Source: Linum tenue (Eukaryota; Streptophyta; Magnoliopsida; Malpighiales; Linaceae). Taken from it: a stretch of 64,000 bases of DNA. A program made the translations under genes and the position numbers. This document shows, in pieces, positions 52,419 through 63,168 of this stretch (positions are counted from its first letter, which is position 1; every line of letters begins with the position of its first letter). The notes under the pieces were generated by a model that was not told the DNA's origin, ran no database searches, and was given only the letters and a program-made list of their open reading frames with translations. The stretch spans positions 5,580,001-5,644,000 of the forward strand of contig CAMGYJ010000011.1 in the NCBI GenBank assembly GCA_946122785.1. Reading direction: 5' to 3'.

Positions 52419-54801
52419 CTCCCCCGTACTTAGACGTTTGCTTGTCCCCAAGCAAACCATTTTCAACCTAGGTGATATCTCAACCTAAGAAGATAACTTG
52501 GGGACAAATCAAAAGGCGCAAAGCGGTGAATCTCAATGACTATTTGGGCATCAACATATGAACCGCCTCAAACAATATTGGCATCCACCACAAACGACAT
52601 TCGATTGCATCAAGAATGGGCAAATGAAAAGTTCTCACCCTTTTTACAAATCAATGCAAGTCTCGACCGGACTAATCACCAACCACAACTAACCATGCAT
52701 AGAACTCAAGTCCAAGGAACAGACAAATGGGCAACATAGGTCCTCACTGGGGTAAGATATGAACATGAAAAACCAGAATGAATCACTCACTCTCGACTAG
52801 TGGGGTCGGGATCTTTTTGGTGCAAAAGATGTGCACAGTTATCCACACTCTGACCTATAGTCTCTCCACCATGGCGGAAACCTATAAATACTAGAGTTCA
52901 CAGGACGGTTGTCATCACTAGCTTGTCCGGATGTCTTAGACACAGGTTCAAATGACTGGCAATTGTCTTAGACATGGGGAAAAGGCTTTCTGGGTGGTTG
53001 AAAACATGGCATGAGGTCCTACATCTTCAACCTAAAACCCAAGGTTCTATGGTCTCGACTAAGAGCCTTTCCTACAAACAAAGGCCACTAGCATAGGCCA
53101 AAAACCACACTTCCCTTCTTCCAAACCACTACCAATCACGTACTAAATTCAAGCACACTTCTCCGGCCTGTCTTTCCATTCGCATTTCAAACCTAGTAGT
53201 GAAGAAATTCATCAAACAATTTAGGTGTTTCAATGGCTTGAATGCCAAGAAACCCTTTCTAGAGCATACACTTAGACTTTTGTGGCCACTCTCTACTTTT
53301 ATTTACCCCGTTTTATCACCTCTTTTTCATTTCTTTTCTTTCTTTTGTTATTTCTTTTCTTTTTATCTTTTTTTTCGAGGGGGTACTACAGAGCTAAACA
53401 CATGCCACTTTTTTCATTTAATGAACAATGTTCTCCTTTTAAGAACTTCCCTCCAACACGACCTTCTCATTTCTAGCAAGAACCGTGCAAAACCACCTAT
53501 GTAGAACCTCAATGGAGCTCAAAAGCGAGAACCCCAAGACACAAGGATGACTCACACTTTGACCCGAAGAAAGGATGGGTGGGGGTCATTCTTTCAATCA
53601 CCATTAAACTCATCGAGCACGAAGCTCCTAGCATTAGAGCGACCCCCAAAATCACACGGCTCAAAGGGGTTGACTAGGGGATAAAATGTTTCAGGACAAT
53701 CAAATTTTGGGTGTGGGCTAATCCTATGCCTCCATCATACTCACTAGTGATAACGATGAATGTTACACACCATGGCGAGAGGGATCTATCACACATGAAA
53801 AAGACGATCGACACAAAACTCACATGGCTACCTTACCGCCCAATCGTCTATTCCAATTTCAAAAACTTCAATGCATGGCAATTGTAATCAAGTAGTAACC
53901 AAGTCAAGACATCCATTCATTTAAACACACATGAGAACTAAGCTTTTGCAAAATCCTAATGCATTCTCAATCATCATAATAGGATGCACTCGATTACATG
54001 CAACAATTCAAGATCGATGCCAAATAAGCACGAGATTCACCCACCAACCGGCCATTTTGATCGTGCATTGATTGTAGCCCTCAAATTTGTCAAATTTGGG
54101 CATACACCGAGGTTGCAAGCATTCACTCACACACCCAAACATAAAGTAGACTACCCCCCCCCCCCTCCCCACACACACTTAAGCTCGACATTGCCCTCAA
54201 TGGCGTAAAATAGGGGGTAGAACGATGTTACCTCATGGCTTGGTGAATGAAAGTTGGAGAAATTTCAGGGGTAGGTTGTTTGAGCTTCAAAGGAAAAACA
54301 AAAAAAACAAAACAAAACACAAACACACGCACAGTCTCGCCCGAGTTGAGGTTATTACACATAACAAAGTTTCACAATACGATTTAAAATAAAGAACTCA
54401 CAAGGTACTAGTTCACACTTCACACACTAATTATGGAGAAAAGAAATAGAAAAAGAAAAATAGTTCAGAGATTTCATGTGGAGAAGTGGGGCGAAAGAAA
54501 TCAGCTTGCCACATGTCTCCCTCGACGGCTACCTCATCGTGGCAAGCTTACTCCTTGTCATCCAAGAGGACGCCCTGGCGTCGAGCCATCCTCTCTATGA
54601 GATCAGCGGTCTGGTCGAGTCAAGTAGTGACTCTCACATAGTGTGCCTCGAGGCGATCCACTCGCTCCTCGAGGTGGGGTCCGGAGGTAGAGGGCCCGAC
54701 CCCTAATGATGATGATGCAGCTGATGATGGTGGCCGAGAGCTCTGGTGGGTGGGTGTGCCTGGTGAGGAACTCCTGGTGGGAGGGAGAGTCCCTCAATGT
54801 A
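52419..54801 (-). other. 3' noncoding region of the minus-strand element
   Basis: Corresponds to 38700-40542 of the nested element: shared words include the cactcactctcgac block (52785-52800) and a purine-rich AAGTGTGTGTGGGG (minus strand, 54182-54165). A C-run lies at 54154-54166. No ORF of note. Confidence 0.55.
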
Positions 54802-55617
54802 TCAAAATGGTCCGAAGACTCGAAGCAACTTCATTGCTCTTAAGGTGTCCTCCCCAAATCCCGTGGAGTGCCCTTCCTTTTTGCAACACTCGAGGTTGAC
54901 ATTGTAGTGTCGAACCAGGTGGGTATTGAAGGGACCCATAAATGTGGAGTAGCACCGACTGCCACTAATAGCTCTGCTGAAAGAGGTTGCCAGAACTGAG
55001 CCAAGGTGAAGTTGATTGTATGGGTCCGCCATGGAGGTGAATGATAGCAATGCTCTCACGGTGATCTTGTCCGCGCACATGTAGCTTGGGTAGAGAGAAC
55101 GAGCAAGGAGTGTGTTGATGACACGCCATTGCAGCTTGAGCGTAGATGCCGAAGTGCGAGATGGAACAAATCGGGTTTGGTGCATTTTCGGGAGGCAAAA
55201 CTTCTTGAAAGCGGATTGCGCGTCGAAATCTTTGAGGGCGTCAGCCTCCCACTCTCAACCTAGCCTCTCTGGGACTCCCATTGCATCAACAAACTAGTTG
55301 AAAGACAGTCTTCGAGGCACACCTCCCAAGCATAAACAAACGGAGCAAGCCGGAAGCCCCATTAGGTTCGTTTCCCTCAGGATGCAAAATGTGCTGAAGA
55401 ACTCTACACACAGCTCCATATAGATGTCGTTTTCCAATTGGAGAAGCTGGCGCAATTGTGGGTGCGTTATAGCATCTCCGCAGTGAAGACCATCGAACTG
55501 AGTGAAGTCGAGTTTCCAATGGACTCCAGTCCAAGAATGTGCCCAGAACCGCACTTCCTTTTCAACTTTCGACCACCTTCTAAGCTCTATCAAGTATGGG
55601 TGGCTCAGGTCAACCAT
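54802..55617 (-). pseudogene. ATHILA-ORF-like gene, minus strand
   Basis: A single minus-strand frame interrupted by two stops (about 55296 and 55257). It contains ELCVEFFSTF, LGGVPRRLSFN, LQWRVINTLLARSLYP and YNQLHLGSVLATSFSR, in the order seen in plant 'ATHILA ORF' proteins (PF03078 type: the ELVLEF.TTF - LGG - RVLH..LA - LA.F pattern). Athila elements carry such an extra gene 3' of pol, sometimes called env-like; its function is unknown. The copy at 63169-64000 is its relative. Confidence 0.7.
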
Positions 55618-56426
55618 CCCGCAAAACTTTTAAACACACACCATACGTGGAAATAATTGTCAGTTTCACATCAAGTGGAGAAAAGAATTTCCCCACACTT
55701 AGGCTTCCACTACGGTCATGTGCCTTGAAGGCTTTTCACAAGACCGACTATTGGACAATTAAGCTTAAATGCACATAAAGCTCACCGAGGCATGGTTCTG
55801 GGTGGTTCATGGATTATCAACACACAAAATCAAACCTAAACCATGCCCCAATGGCTTCAACCATCAATCAACACTCGTTGATTCACATTCATTCATATTT
55901 TTGCACTTGGTGGGCAATTTTCACATTCAACCACAAATTGTACCCAAATTTATGCCCCCCAAGGCTCAATTAAGCTCATGCATCATCAAACTTCATTCAT
56001 TCATAATAGTCGGCTAGTCCCTCGCCCAAATTTCTACATTCAAGCATTAATTCACAAAAATTAACCTCCCCTCACACCCTAATCGGATTCTCCAACAAAT
56101 GATAAGGAAAAAGTTGAAAACAAACCTGGACACTCAAGTAGGGTCGAGGTGGAACTGAGGGGAGGGAGAGGAGAGCCGAAAAATGCACTTAAAACTGGTC
56201 AGAGAGGGATCACCAAGCCTCGCCGGAAAAAAGTCAAATGCGCCCAAATCACCCCAAACTTTAGGCGAAGGTGCGCCTAGATGAGGGGAGAGTGGGTCTG
56301 CAATTTTTTTTGGGTTTGGTGGTCAAAGGTCGTCGGGATCTATAAAAATTGCATTTTTTCGGCGAGTTTTTGAAAATTTCCGACGAAAAGGGGCGGTCGG
56401 GAAATAAACTGAGTCGTTGACACCCC

Positions 56427-56610
56427 ATTTATAGTTCACGGACGGAGGTGTAAGTTCACTGTCACTAAGACCGTGAACATAACTCCCTGACCGTGAACTG
56501 GGGTAAAACGATGAGTATTGAAAACAGGGGGAACACCTTCAGTTCGGGACGGAAGCACCACTTCACGGTCACTAAGACCATGAACTGGAATCCCAAACCA
56601 TAAACTGGGT
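56427..56610 (-). promoter_or_regulatory. Internal TATA box with palindrome cluster
   Basis: On the minus strand CTATAAA (56434-56428) is preceded immediately by repeated GTTCACGG/CCGTGAAC half-palindromes (56435-56600; for example accgtgaac at 56470-56478 and accgtgaactg at 56490-56500). They match the array type in this element's own LTR. The position, about 0.8 kb before the ATHILA-ORF-like gene, suggests an internal promoter for it. Confidence 0.6.
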
Positions 56611-57099
56611 GAAAAATAGGGCACTCCCAAAAATCTTTGACTCAATCTACTCAACCGTGCCCCTAATTCGATCACACCATATCCCGAACACAAAACCACA
56701 GATACTTGGCAAGGTGACACCAAAATCTACAACTTGAACTCTTCACACACACAAAAAGAGAAAATAAGGGGAAAAAACAAACCATCATAGGGTTTCCTCC
56801 CAACAAGTGCTAGTTTAATGTCTCTAGCTCGACGTTACAGATCTATCATGCTGGAGGACATGAAGCCACCGAGATTGGATCCGCCACGGTGTCAGGGCGA
56901 GGCTTGACACCTCCTTCCTTTAGCTCCTTAGGGTGGCCCTTTTTGCCCGACACTTTTGCCTTGCTCTTATCTTTTGGATGGGAGGAGGCTTGATGAATCC
57001 TATCCCTCCACACTCACTTCTTCTTTCCTCCAGGCTTAGCACCCACCTTGGTTTCCTCGACCTCATCATCAAATGGAACACACACACTAGTAGGGTTTG

Positions 57100-57924
57100 C
57101 CTTGAGAGGCTCACCTACTAATAACAGAGCGATCGGTCAATGTGACACTAAGCCTAATGGGCTTCAATTCACCAAATGCAACTTCTTAAAAAGCTTGTAA
57201 GACATCACATTAATGCTTGCTCCTAAGTCTGCCAAGGATTTTTCTATATGATGATTTTCGATGCAAAGGGGTATAGTCAAACTACCTGGATCGGGTTGCA
57301 TTTTAGAAAACTTGCTGAGGATAAAGGCGGAGCACTCCTCGCCCAAGGTGATTGGCGAGGTCTTCATATTTCAGTTTCTTAGTGAGAAGCCCCTTGAGGT
57401 ATTTGGCTTATCTCGGCATGTGCATCATGGCCTCCAAGAATGGAATGGTGATGCGGAGTTTCCTGAACATCGCAATGAATCCTCCACACTCCGCTTCCAA
57501 TCGGTCCTTGTGCATCCTTGTGGTGAAAGAAAGAGGAGGCTTGTACTCAGCCACTTGTGGTGGCATCGACAATGCCTTCTTAGACTCTTCTTCCGTTTCT
57601 CCCATTTCTTCGGGATCATTGACCACCGGAGGGGTCCTCTCTTCTTCATCCACTTCCTTAGAAACAACCTCTGGGGTAACCTTCCCACTCCTCAAAAGAA
57701 TAGCATTGCACCTGACATTTTGGTCTTTGGGGTTGACAATGGTTTGAGAGGGTAGGGCTCCCTTGGCCTCTCGGTGAGGATCCTGACAAGATTGCCAATT
57801 TGAACCTCCAAGTTTTGAAGGCTTGTTTGATGGCTCCTTAGTCCCGCCTTAACCGAGGTAGACTTTGTTGTTGCCTGATGACTTGAGATATACACATGTT
57901 TTGGTCCACCATTCTTACACCGTT
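57100..57924 (-). pseudogene. Gag-protease remnant, minus strand
   Basis: Frames on the minus strand show a C-terminal gag piece (57895-57692: LQNLEVQIGNLVRILTERP), a linker (57695-57408: PPLSFTTRMHKDRLEAE) and the protease (57367-57164: EECSAFILSKF, DPGSLTIPL, SLADLGASINVMSYKLFKKL). The active-site DLGAS is intact, but stops and frame changes separate the pieces, and the protease ends soon after (near 57115) without its flap and ILGRP end. Confidence 0.8.
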
Positions 57925-59268
57925 TGATTATTATTTCTCGTGTTTTAGGCCGATTTCACGCTAGGTTGTTCTTGTTTGTATATATCAGGTCCTAGTACGT
58001 GAATGAAGGTTTGGGAACGAGTTCGGGGTCGATTGGACGAAGATTGGACGTTTGGCGAGAGGCTGAGCAAGCCACACGGGCACGCCTAAAATTCCACACG
58101 GTCGTGTGACCTGGCCGTGTGGCACCAAATTGCACGGGTAAGTCACACTGGCCGTGTAAGGGACCCCGTGTAGCCGTGTGGAAAGTCCAGGGAGCTCACA
58201 CGGGCAGCCTGGAAATCCACACGGCCGTGTGGTTTTGGCCGTGTAGCGAACCCGTAGCCACTAAATCAAAACGCCGCGTTTTGCACACTCACACGGGCAG
58301 CTGGGAAAGTTACACGGCCGTGTGGTCGGGAATTTCTGGGTTTTAACCCAATTTCGGGCCAAAAGTGAGAGAATCGAATTTTTAGAGCAAAAATAGAGCC
58401 CTAGAGAGAGAAAGTGTGAAGAACACATCATAGAGGTGATTTTGGAGCTGGGTTTCTTCAATCGAGCTTGCAGATCATCACAGGAGTGAAGATTGACATC
58501 CCAGAGCAGATTCTTCCCATTGTTATGAGTATGACTGCTTTGTATTCTGTTTCCCTTTCTCTCTCTCTCTCTATGGAGTAGAACTTTCTCTCACTTGGGT
58601 ATGAAGAACCCTAGTTCCATGTGTTAGGGATCTTGATTGTAATGACCTGGGATTGTTATACTGTTTGATTTCAATCGATTGATGCATGATTCATTGAGTC
58701 AATTAAAGCCTGATCATCTTTTCTTGATTTCTGCTGCAACCTGAGATAGATAGAATCTGATTACGTTGTTAGAGCTTCATCAATCGGTAGTGGTAGATTG
58801 GTTATACGAGAGTTAATCAATTTACTGCTTTGTACTAGAATCCAATTCCAGTAGTGGAGTTCTGTGTTCATAGCCTCAGCTTTCTATCCCGGTGAAGACT
58901 AGTCGTCTGCGGGTAGTTGGACTTAGAGGGCTTGGTCAGCTTAAGAGATTCCAAGCTACTATCGGATTTTCCGCAGTTTAATCTACAGTAAATCAACCCA
59001 GGGTAATTACAATTGAGACCTAACTAAGGAGCTAGGGGGACTCATTCCGGAGTGACTTTTCCTTTGCTTTAGAAAACCAAACCATTTCCTGCTTTCTTAC
59101 TACTTTTAGTTAAAACCACAATCAATCGACTTAGTTTGCTAGATAACAAATATACACGGAGTATGCAGTAGATCTAGACCCGGGTTGATAATTAGAGCTT
59201 GCTTGTTACTGCATTTCCGGATTGCGATTAAACTTGGTCGCAGTTTGGTGTTGTGTTTTAGCGTGTCA
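57925..59268 (+). repeat. 5' LTR of the plus-strand Athila-like element
   Basis: Starts TGATTATTATTTCTCGTG and ends GCGTGTCA. From TCTCGTGTTTTAGGCC onward it aligns with the nested element's LTR (34401 onward), lacking about 50 bp near the start. Palindromes lie at 58060-58330 and a CT run at 58555-58572. Confidence 0.8.
58060..58330 (+). repeat. Palindrome array in LTR (CACACGGCCGTGTG type)
   Basis: Several near-perfect palindromes: ccacacggtcgtgtga (58094-58109), ccacacggccgtgtgg (58218-58233) and acacggccgtgtgg (58312-58325), plus half-sites such as cacacgggca and gccgtgtgg between them. Same LTR position as the CCCGGTCGGG array of the nested element, with a different sequence. Confidence 0.85.
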
Positions 59269-59274
59269 AGTTTT

Positions 59275-59292
59275 TTGCGCCGTTGCCGGGGA
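59275..59292 (+). promoter_or_regulatory. Primer-binding site (one mismatch)
   Basis: TTGCGCCGTTGCCGGGGA; differs from the nested element's PBS by one base near the 5' end. Confidence 0.85.
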
Positions 59293-59412
59293 ACCTCTAG
59301 GTTATTGGGGAAACTTGAAAGTTTGTTACTCTAGCTTTTCCTTTACTGCATTTTCTCTCTTCCACCTGTGTGCCTTCACGGGTTCCTTTTGCTGATTGTG
59401 TGAAGGTAGTGC

Positions 59413-62024
59413 ATGACCCGTAGCCAGTCGGGATATTTACTACCATTAGACCAGGAGCTTGAACGAACCTGTAGGAACTTCAAGCGGGCTCTAAAAGCGC
59501 GACTGGCTGCGGAGGAGGCGCTAACACAGCTGCAAATCGTCGACGAAGAAGAGATGGGTGACCCACAGGACCATGATGTGGCCATTCATGAGGAGCAGAC
59601 CATGGGATACTACTGGACCGTCAGAGCCGTGGACATGAGGTCACTCATTCAGCACCCTCATGTACCAGCCAACAACTTTGAGGTGAGCACTTTGGTCATC
59701 ACTATGTTGCGCGGCTCGGTAGTATTCCGTGGCAAAGAGGGGGAGTGCCCCCGATCACATCTGAGGTGATTCCACGAGCTCATCGATGGAATCAAGATAA
59801 ATGGGGTCCCAGTCGATGCCATCCAGCTGAGGTACTTCCCATTCACTTTGGAGGGGCAGGCCAAGGAGTGGCTGGAAACCAGGCCCCCTGGATCGATCAC
59901 CACGTTCGCCAACCTGGCGGACAAGTTCCTCACTCAGGATAAAGATGAGACCATCCGGGATGCTTGGGAGAGATACACCAGTCTCTTCCTCAAGTGTCCC
60001 AACCATGGTTTTAACGACGCCTTCAAGGTGGGCACATTCTACCATGCCCTCTTCCCGGAAGACAAGCAGCTGATTGACTCGGTCTGTGGCGGGAATATGC
60101 TCACCAAAACACCGCCACATTTGAATCAACTTTTTGAGGAGATGGCAGAGCAGGGATATGACCAGGGCGGGGTGTGCATGTTGTAGCCACCCAGTCATCT
60201 GATTTGGTGCAGGTGGTATCGAAGCTGGTTTCAGCCATCGATTGCTCTGGGTTGATTGCAGGCACAGGACAGCAGCAGGCGATGCACTGCCAGTGGTGTG
60301 AGAGCTCCCATCACACCGTGGAGGACTGTCAGGCGATGAGGGGTGGCGCCAGCATCCCAACTTCTCCTGGGCTGGGGCCAATCCTAGACCACCAGCCTCC
60401 CAAGGACCGCCAGGCTTATAGAGGCTGCCATATCAGCCCAGACAGGGGCAATTCCCGCAGCAGCAGTCTCTCTACCAGCCCATGCAGGGGCACGCTACTC
60501 AAACAAAGTCGCGACCTTTCCAGCAGCCAGGTGCAACCCCTGCAACCCCAGTGCATAATGATCCGAGGCCTAAATTGTGGGACTTGGTGGGTTCTCTTGC
60601 CAGTTCCAGTGCTCAGAAATTCAATACTATCGAGCAGTTCATGGAAAAGGCCTCGGGTAAATTCCTGGCTCTTGAAGCTGTCCAGAGGAACACACAGGCT
60701 GTCTTGCAGGATATCCAAACCCAGCTGGGGAGTGTGGCTCAAGAAGTGGTGCAGAGGGCTCCAGGTACCTTGCCAGGTTATACCATTCCTAATCCGAAGG
60801 ACCCGAATGCCCACTGTAATGCCATCACAACAAGGAGCGGCAAAGAGACTGCAGACCCACCTGTCCTGGCCAGACAAGCGGGAGGTAGACCTGCCTCGAC
60901 ATCTCCAGCGGTTGAAGAAGAAGCGGAAACAGATATTTGAGGTGCCTACGCCTAAGCCGCAACTAGTAGTAAATGAGTATATCCCTCAACTCCCCTTCTC
61001 TACTCGGTTGCACAAAGACAGGCTAGAGGCAGAGTTTGGGAACTTCATGTCCATGCTTAGGAAGCTGAATGTCCAAGTGCCCTTCTTGGAGGCACTATCT
61101 CAAATGCCTAAGTATGCGAAGTTTCTGAAAGATCTTCTCTCCAAGAAGCAGAAGCTGAGTGAGCTGGCCACTGTGGAGCTCAGCGAGGAGTGCTCGGCCA
61201 TTCTGCAGAACAAGCTTCCGCCGAAGCAGAAGGATCCAGGTAGTTTTACTATCCCGTGCTCTATAGGTAAATCGCATGTAGAGAGGTCCTTGGCGGATCT
61301 AGGTGCTAGTATCAATGTCATGTCGTATAAATTGTTCAAGAAACTAGGCCTAGGTGAACCCCGGGCAACTAGGATGAGTCTTCAATTAGCTTACCGATCT
61401 ATACTTCACCCTAGGGGCATAGTGGAAGACCTTCTGGTTAAGGTTGGCTGATTCTTTTATCCTGTGGATTTTGTTGTCTTGGACATCAATGAGGACACAG
61501 AAGTGCCCTTATACTGGGAAGGCCTTTCCTGGCCACCGCCAAGGCTCTCATAGATGTACATGATGGGACCTTAGTCTTGAGGGATGGCGAGGAGCGAATA
61601 ACCTTTTCCATTGCTAATACTCTCCCTGCTTCATCGCCTCTGCATGCTGTTTCTCACCAGGAGCACGAGTCTGTCGTGTATCCTTCTGTGCTTCCCATTT
61701 TCCAGGACACCTCTCACATATCTTAGCCGCCACTCCCATCCACTCCGTTACCAAAAGACAAGATCAAGGAGGAGTGGCGCCAAAGCTGCAGGTAGCTAAG
61801 AATGCTCACAAGAAAACCGAAGACCACTATGAGCTGGTCCCGCCTCCTGAACCTCGAACGCCTTGGCCATCCGAGTATTCACTCGATTGCATCCTGTCGG
61901 ATGGCCAAGTCGAGTTGACGAGTGCTGGTGGCCACATTCGTCGTGTGCATGGCCACCACCTGAAGCTGTACCTCAAGAGCGATGTGGATCCGCTCTTGGA
62001 GGCACCTGTTCCTTCACCTCTCTG
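59413..62024 (+). pseudogene. Gag-protease with integrase-tail remnant, frameshifted
   Basis: Homologous along its length to the 941-codon ORF at 35828. It starts MTRSQSG, like that ORF. A stop near 59767 and a frame change precede the second gag part (59848-60183: WLETRPPGSITTFANLADKF, GFNDAFKVGTFYHAL). The CCHC knuckle CQWCESSHHTVEDC lies at about 60288-60329. Protease with ADLGAS at about 61297-61314 stops at 61451, and a further shift affects the ILGRP region. The tail at 61774-62024 ends DGQVELTSAGG...VHGHHLKLYL, the integrase-end remnant. As in the relative, RT, RNase H and integrase core are missing. Inactive by frameshift. Confidence 0.85.
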
Positions 62025-62205
62025 AGCATCCACCATACTAGCGTCCAGCTAAAACACGGTAAAGAAGCGCTTGTGGGGAGGCAACCCCACTTAGGTTTGC
62101 ATTTCCTTTCCTTTTCCCTTTTGATTTTTTTTGTGTTTTTTAGTCTTGAGATGTTGTCCGAGGTTCGAGTGTCGTTTTTGCGCGAAAACAAGTCGATTTC
62201 GGGGC

Positions 62206-62405
62206 TCTGGAACTCCACACGGCCATGCCTAAATTACACACGGTCGTGTGGAATTGGCCTTTGGCAAGTGAAGGCTCGATGATTTCCATACGGCCATAAT
62301 TGCTCTTCCACACGGCCGTGTGATTTTCTCGGCCACACACGGGCACTATTGCACCTCACACGGCCGTGTGGGCTTGCCCGTGTGGCAGAGCCATCATCTA
62401 TAAAT
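62206..62405 (+). promoter_or_regulatory. Internal palindrome cluster and TATA box
   Basis: cacacggtcgtgtg (62237-62250), ccacacggccgtgtga (62308-62323) and tcacacggccgtgtgg (62356-62371), with half-sites between, precede CTATAAATT (62398-62406) by about 10 bp. The palindrome type equals that of this element's LTR. The ATHILA-ORF-like gene starts about 770 bp downstream, so this is probably its promoter. Confidence 0.65.
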
Positions 62406-62406
62406 T

Positions 62407-63168
62407 CAAACCACACGGCCGCGTCGCCAGAAAATCCAACTCCCCTCGCCGGAATCCTCTCCCCCTCACCGGGAAACCGCGACTTTTCACCTCTTTGAGG
62501 ATTTTCCGGACATTTTTTGTCGATTTTACACCAAACCAACACCACACCCAACCTTTCTTCCCCATTTTCGGCCTATCCCTCGATTTTGAGGCGATTTGGA
62601 CCGATTTTGAGGCGCCGAAGGCGATTTCCGGCGAGACTCCGACGAGCATTTCTGGACAGATTTTGGGGTTTTCGTCGCTTCCATTGCCTTCCCCTCATCA
62701 TCCCCTACACCTCTACTTGTGTCTCCAGGTTTGATTTTGGCCTTTACCTCATGTTTTGTGGTGAATTGGGTGTTAGGGTGTACTTTTAGAGAACCACTTT
62801 GAATTGTGTGAATTGATTGAAATTGATTGAGGGGAAGGCCTGGTTTATGTGTGGATTGTGTTGAGCAATGTTCTCCTTGCTGGATTGAGCCCTTGTGTGC
62901 TATGAATTTGCCAATTCTATGCTTACCTTAACCTTGCACACAAGGTGTTCGATGAAATGCCAGTTTTTCATACCAGTTTGTGGGAGCCGGTTGGGGCCCT
63001 TAATGATGTGCTATGATGGTGTATTTTCTATGAATGTTTGTTTGCTCGAGTTTTTGACCCCCGAACTATGGATGAAACCATGGTCCGGCTATTTTCTGTT
63101 ATCAAGTGTGGGGGTGTGATTAACCTTTTCTTTGGCTCTTTTGGCTCCACGATGGTTTGCTCTATTGC
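62407..63168 (+). other. Leader/intron-like region before the ATHILA-ORF-like gene
   Basis: A C-rich first part (62440-62730) ends in a possible splice donor (ctccag|gtttga at about 62727); the rest is T-rich and intron-like up to the ATG at 63169. No convincing protein. Confidence 0.4.

Larger units (their letters stand above)
51250..57924 (-). mobile_element. Athila-like LTR retrotransposon, minus strand, 5' part outside
   Basis: Read leftward: remnant of gag-protease (57924-57100), the conserved GGGAGG.AACCC motif (56811-56790), a palindrome cluster with TATA box (56610-56427), an ATHILA-ORF-like gene (55617-54802), a long 3' noncoding region, a polypurine tract and one LTR (52418-51250). 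RT, RNase H and integrase are absent. Its 5' half is cut at 57924/57925, where the plus-strand relative begins, so the rest probably lies beyond that element. Confidence 0.75.
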
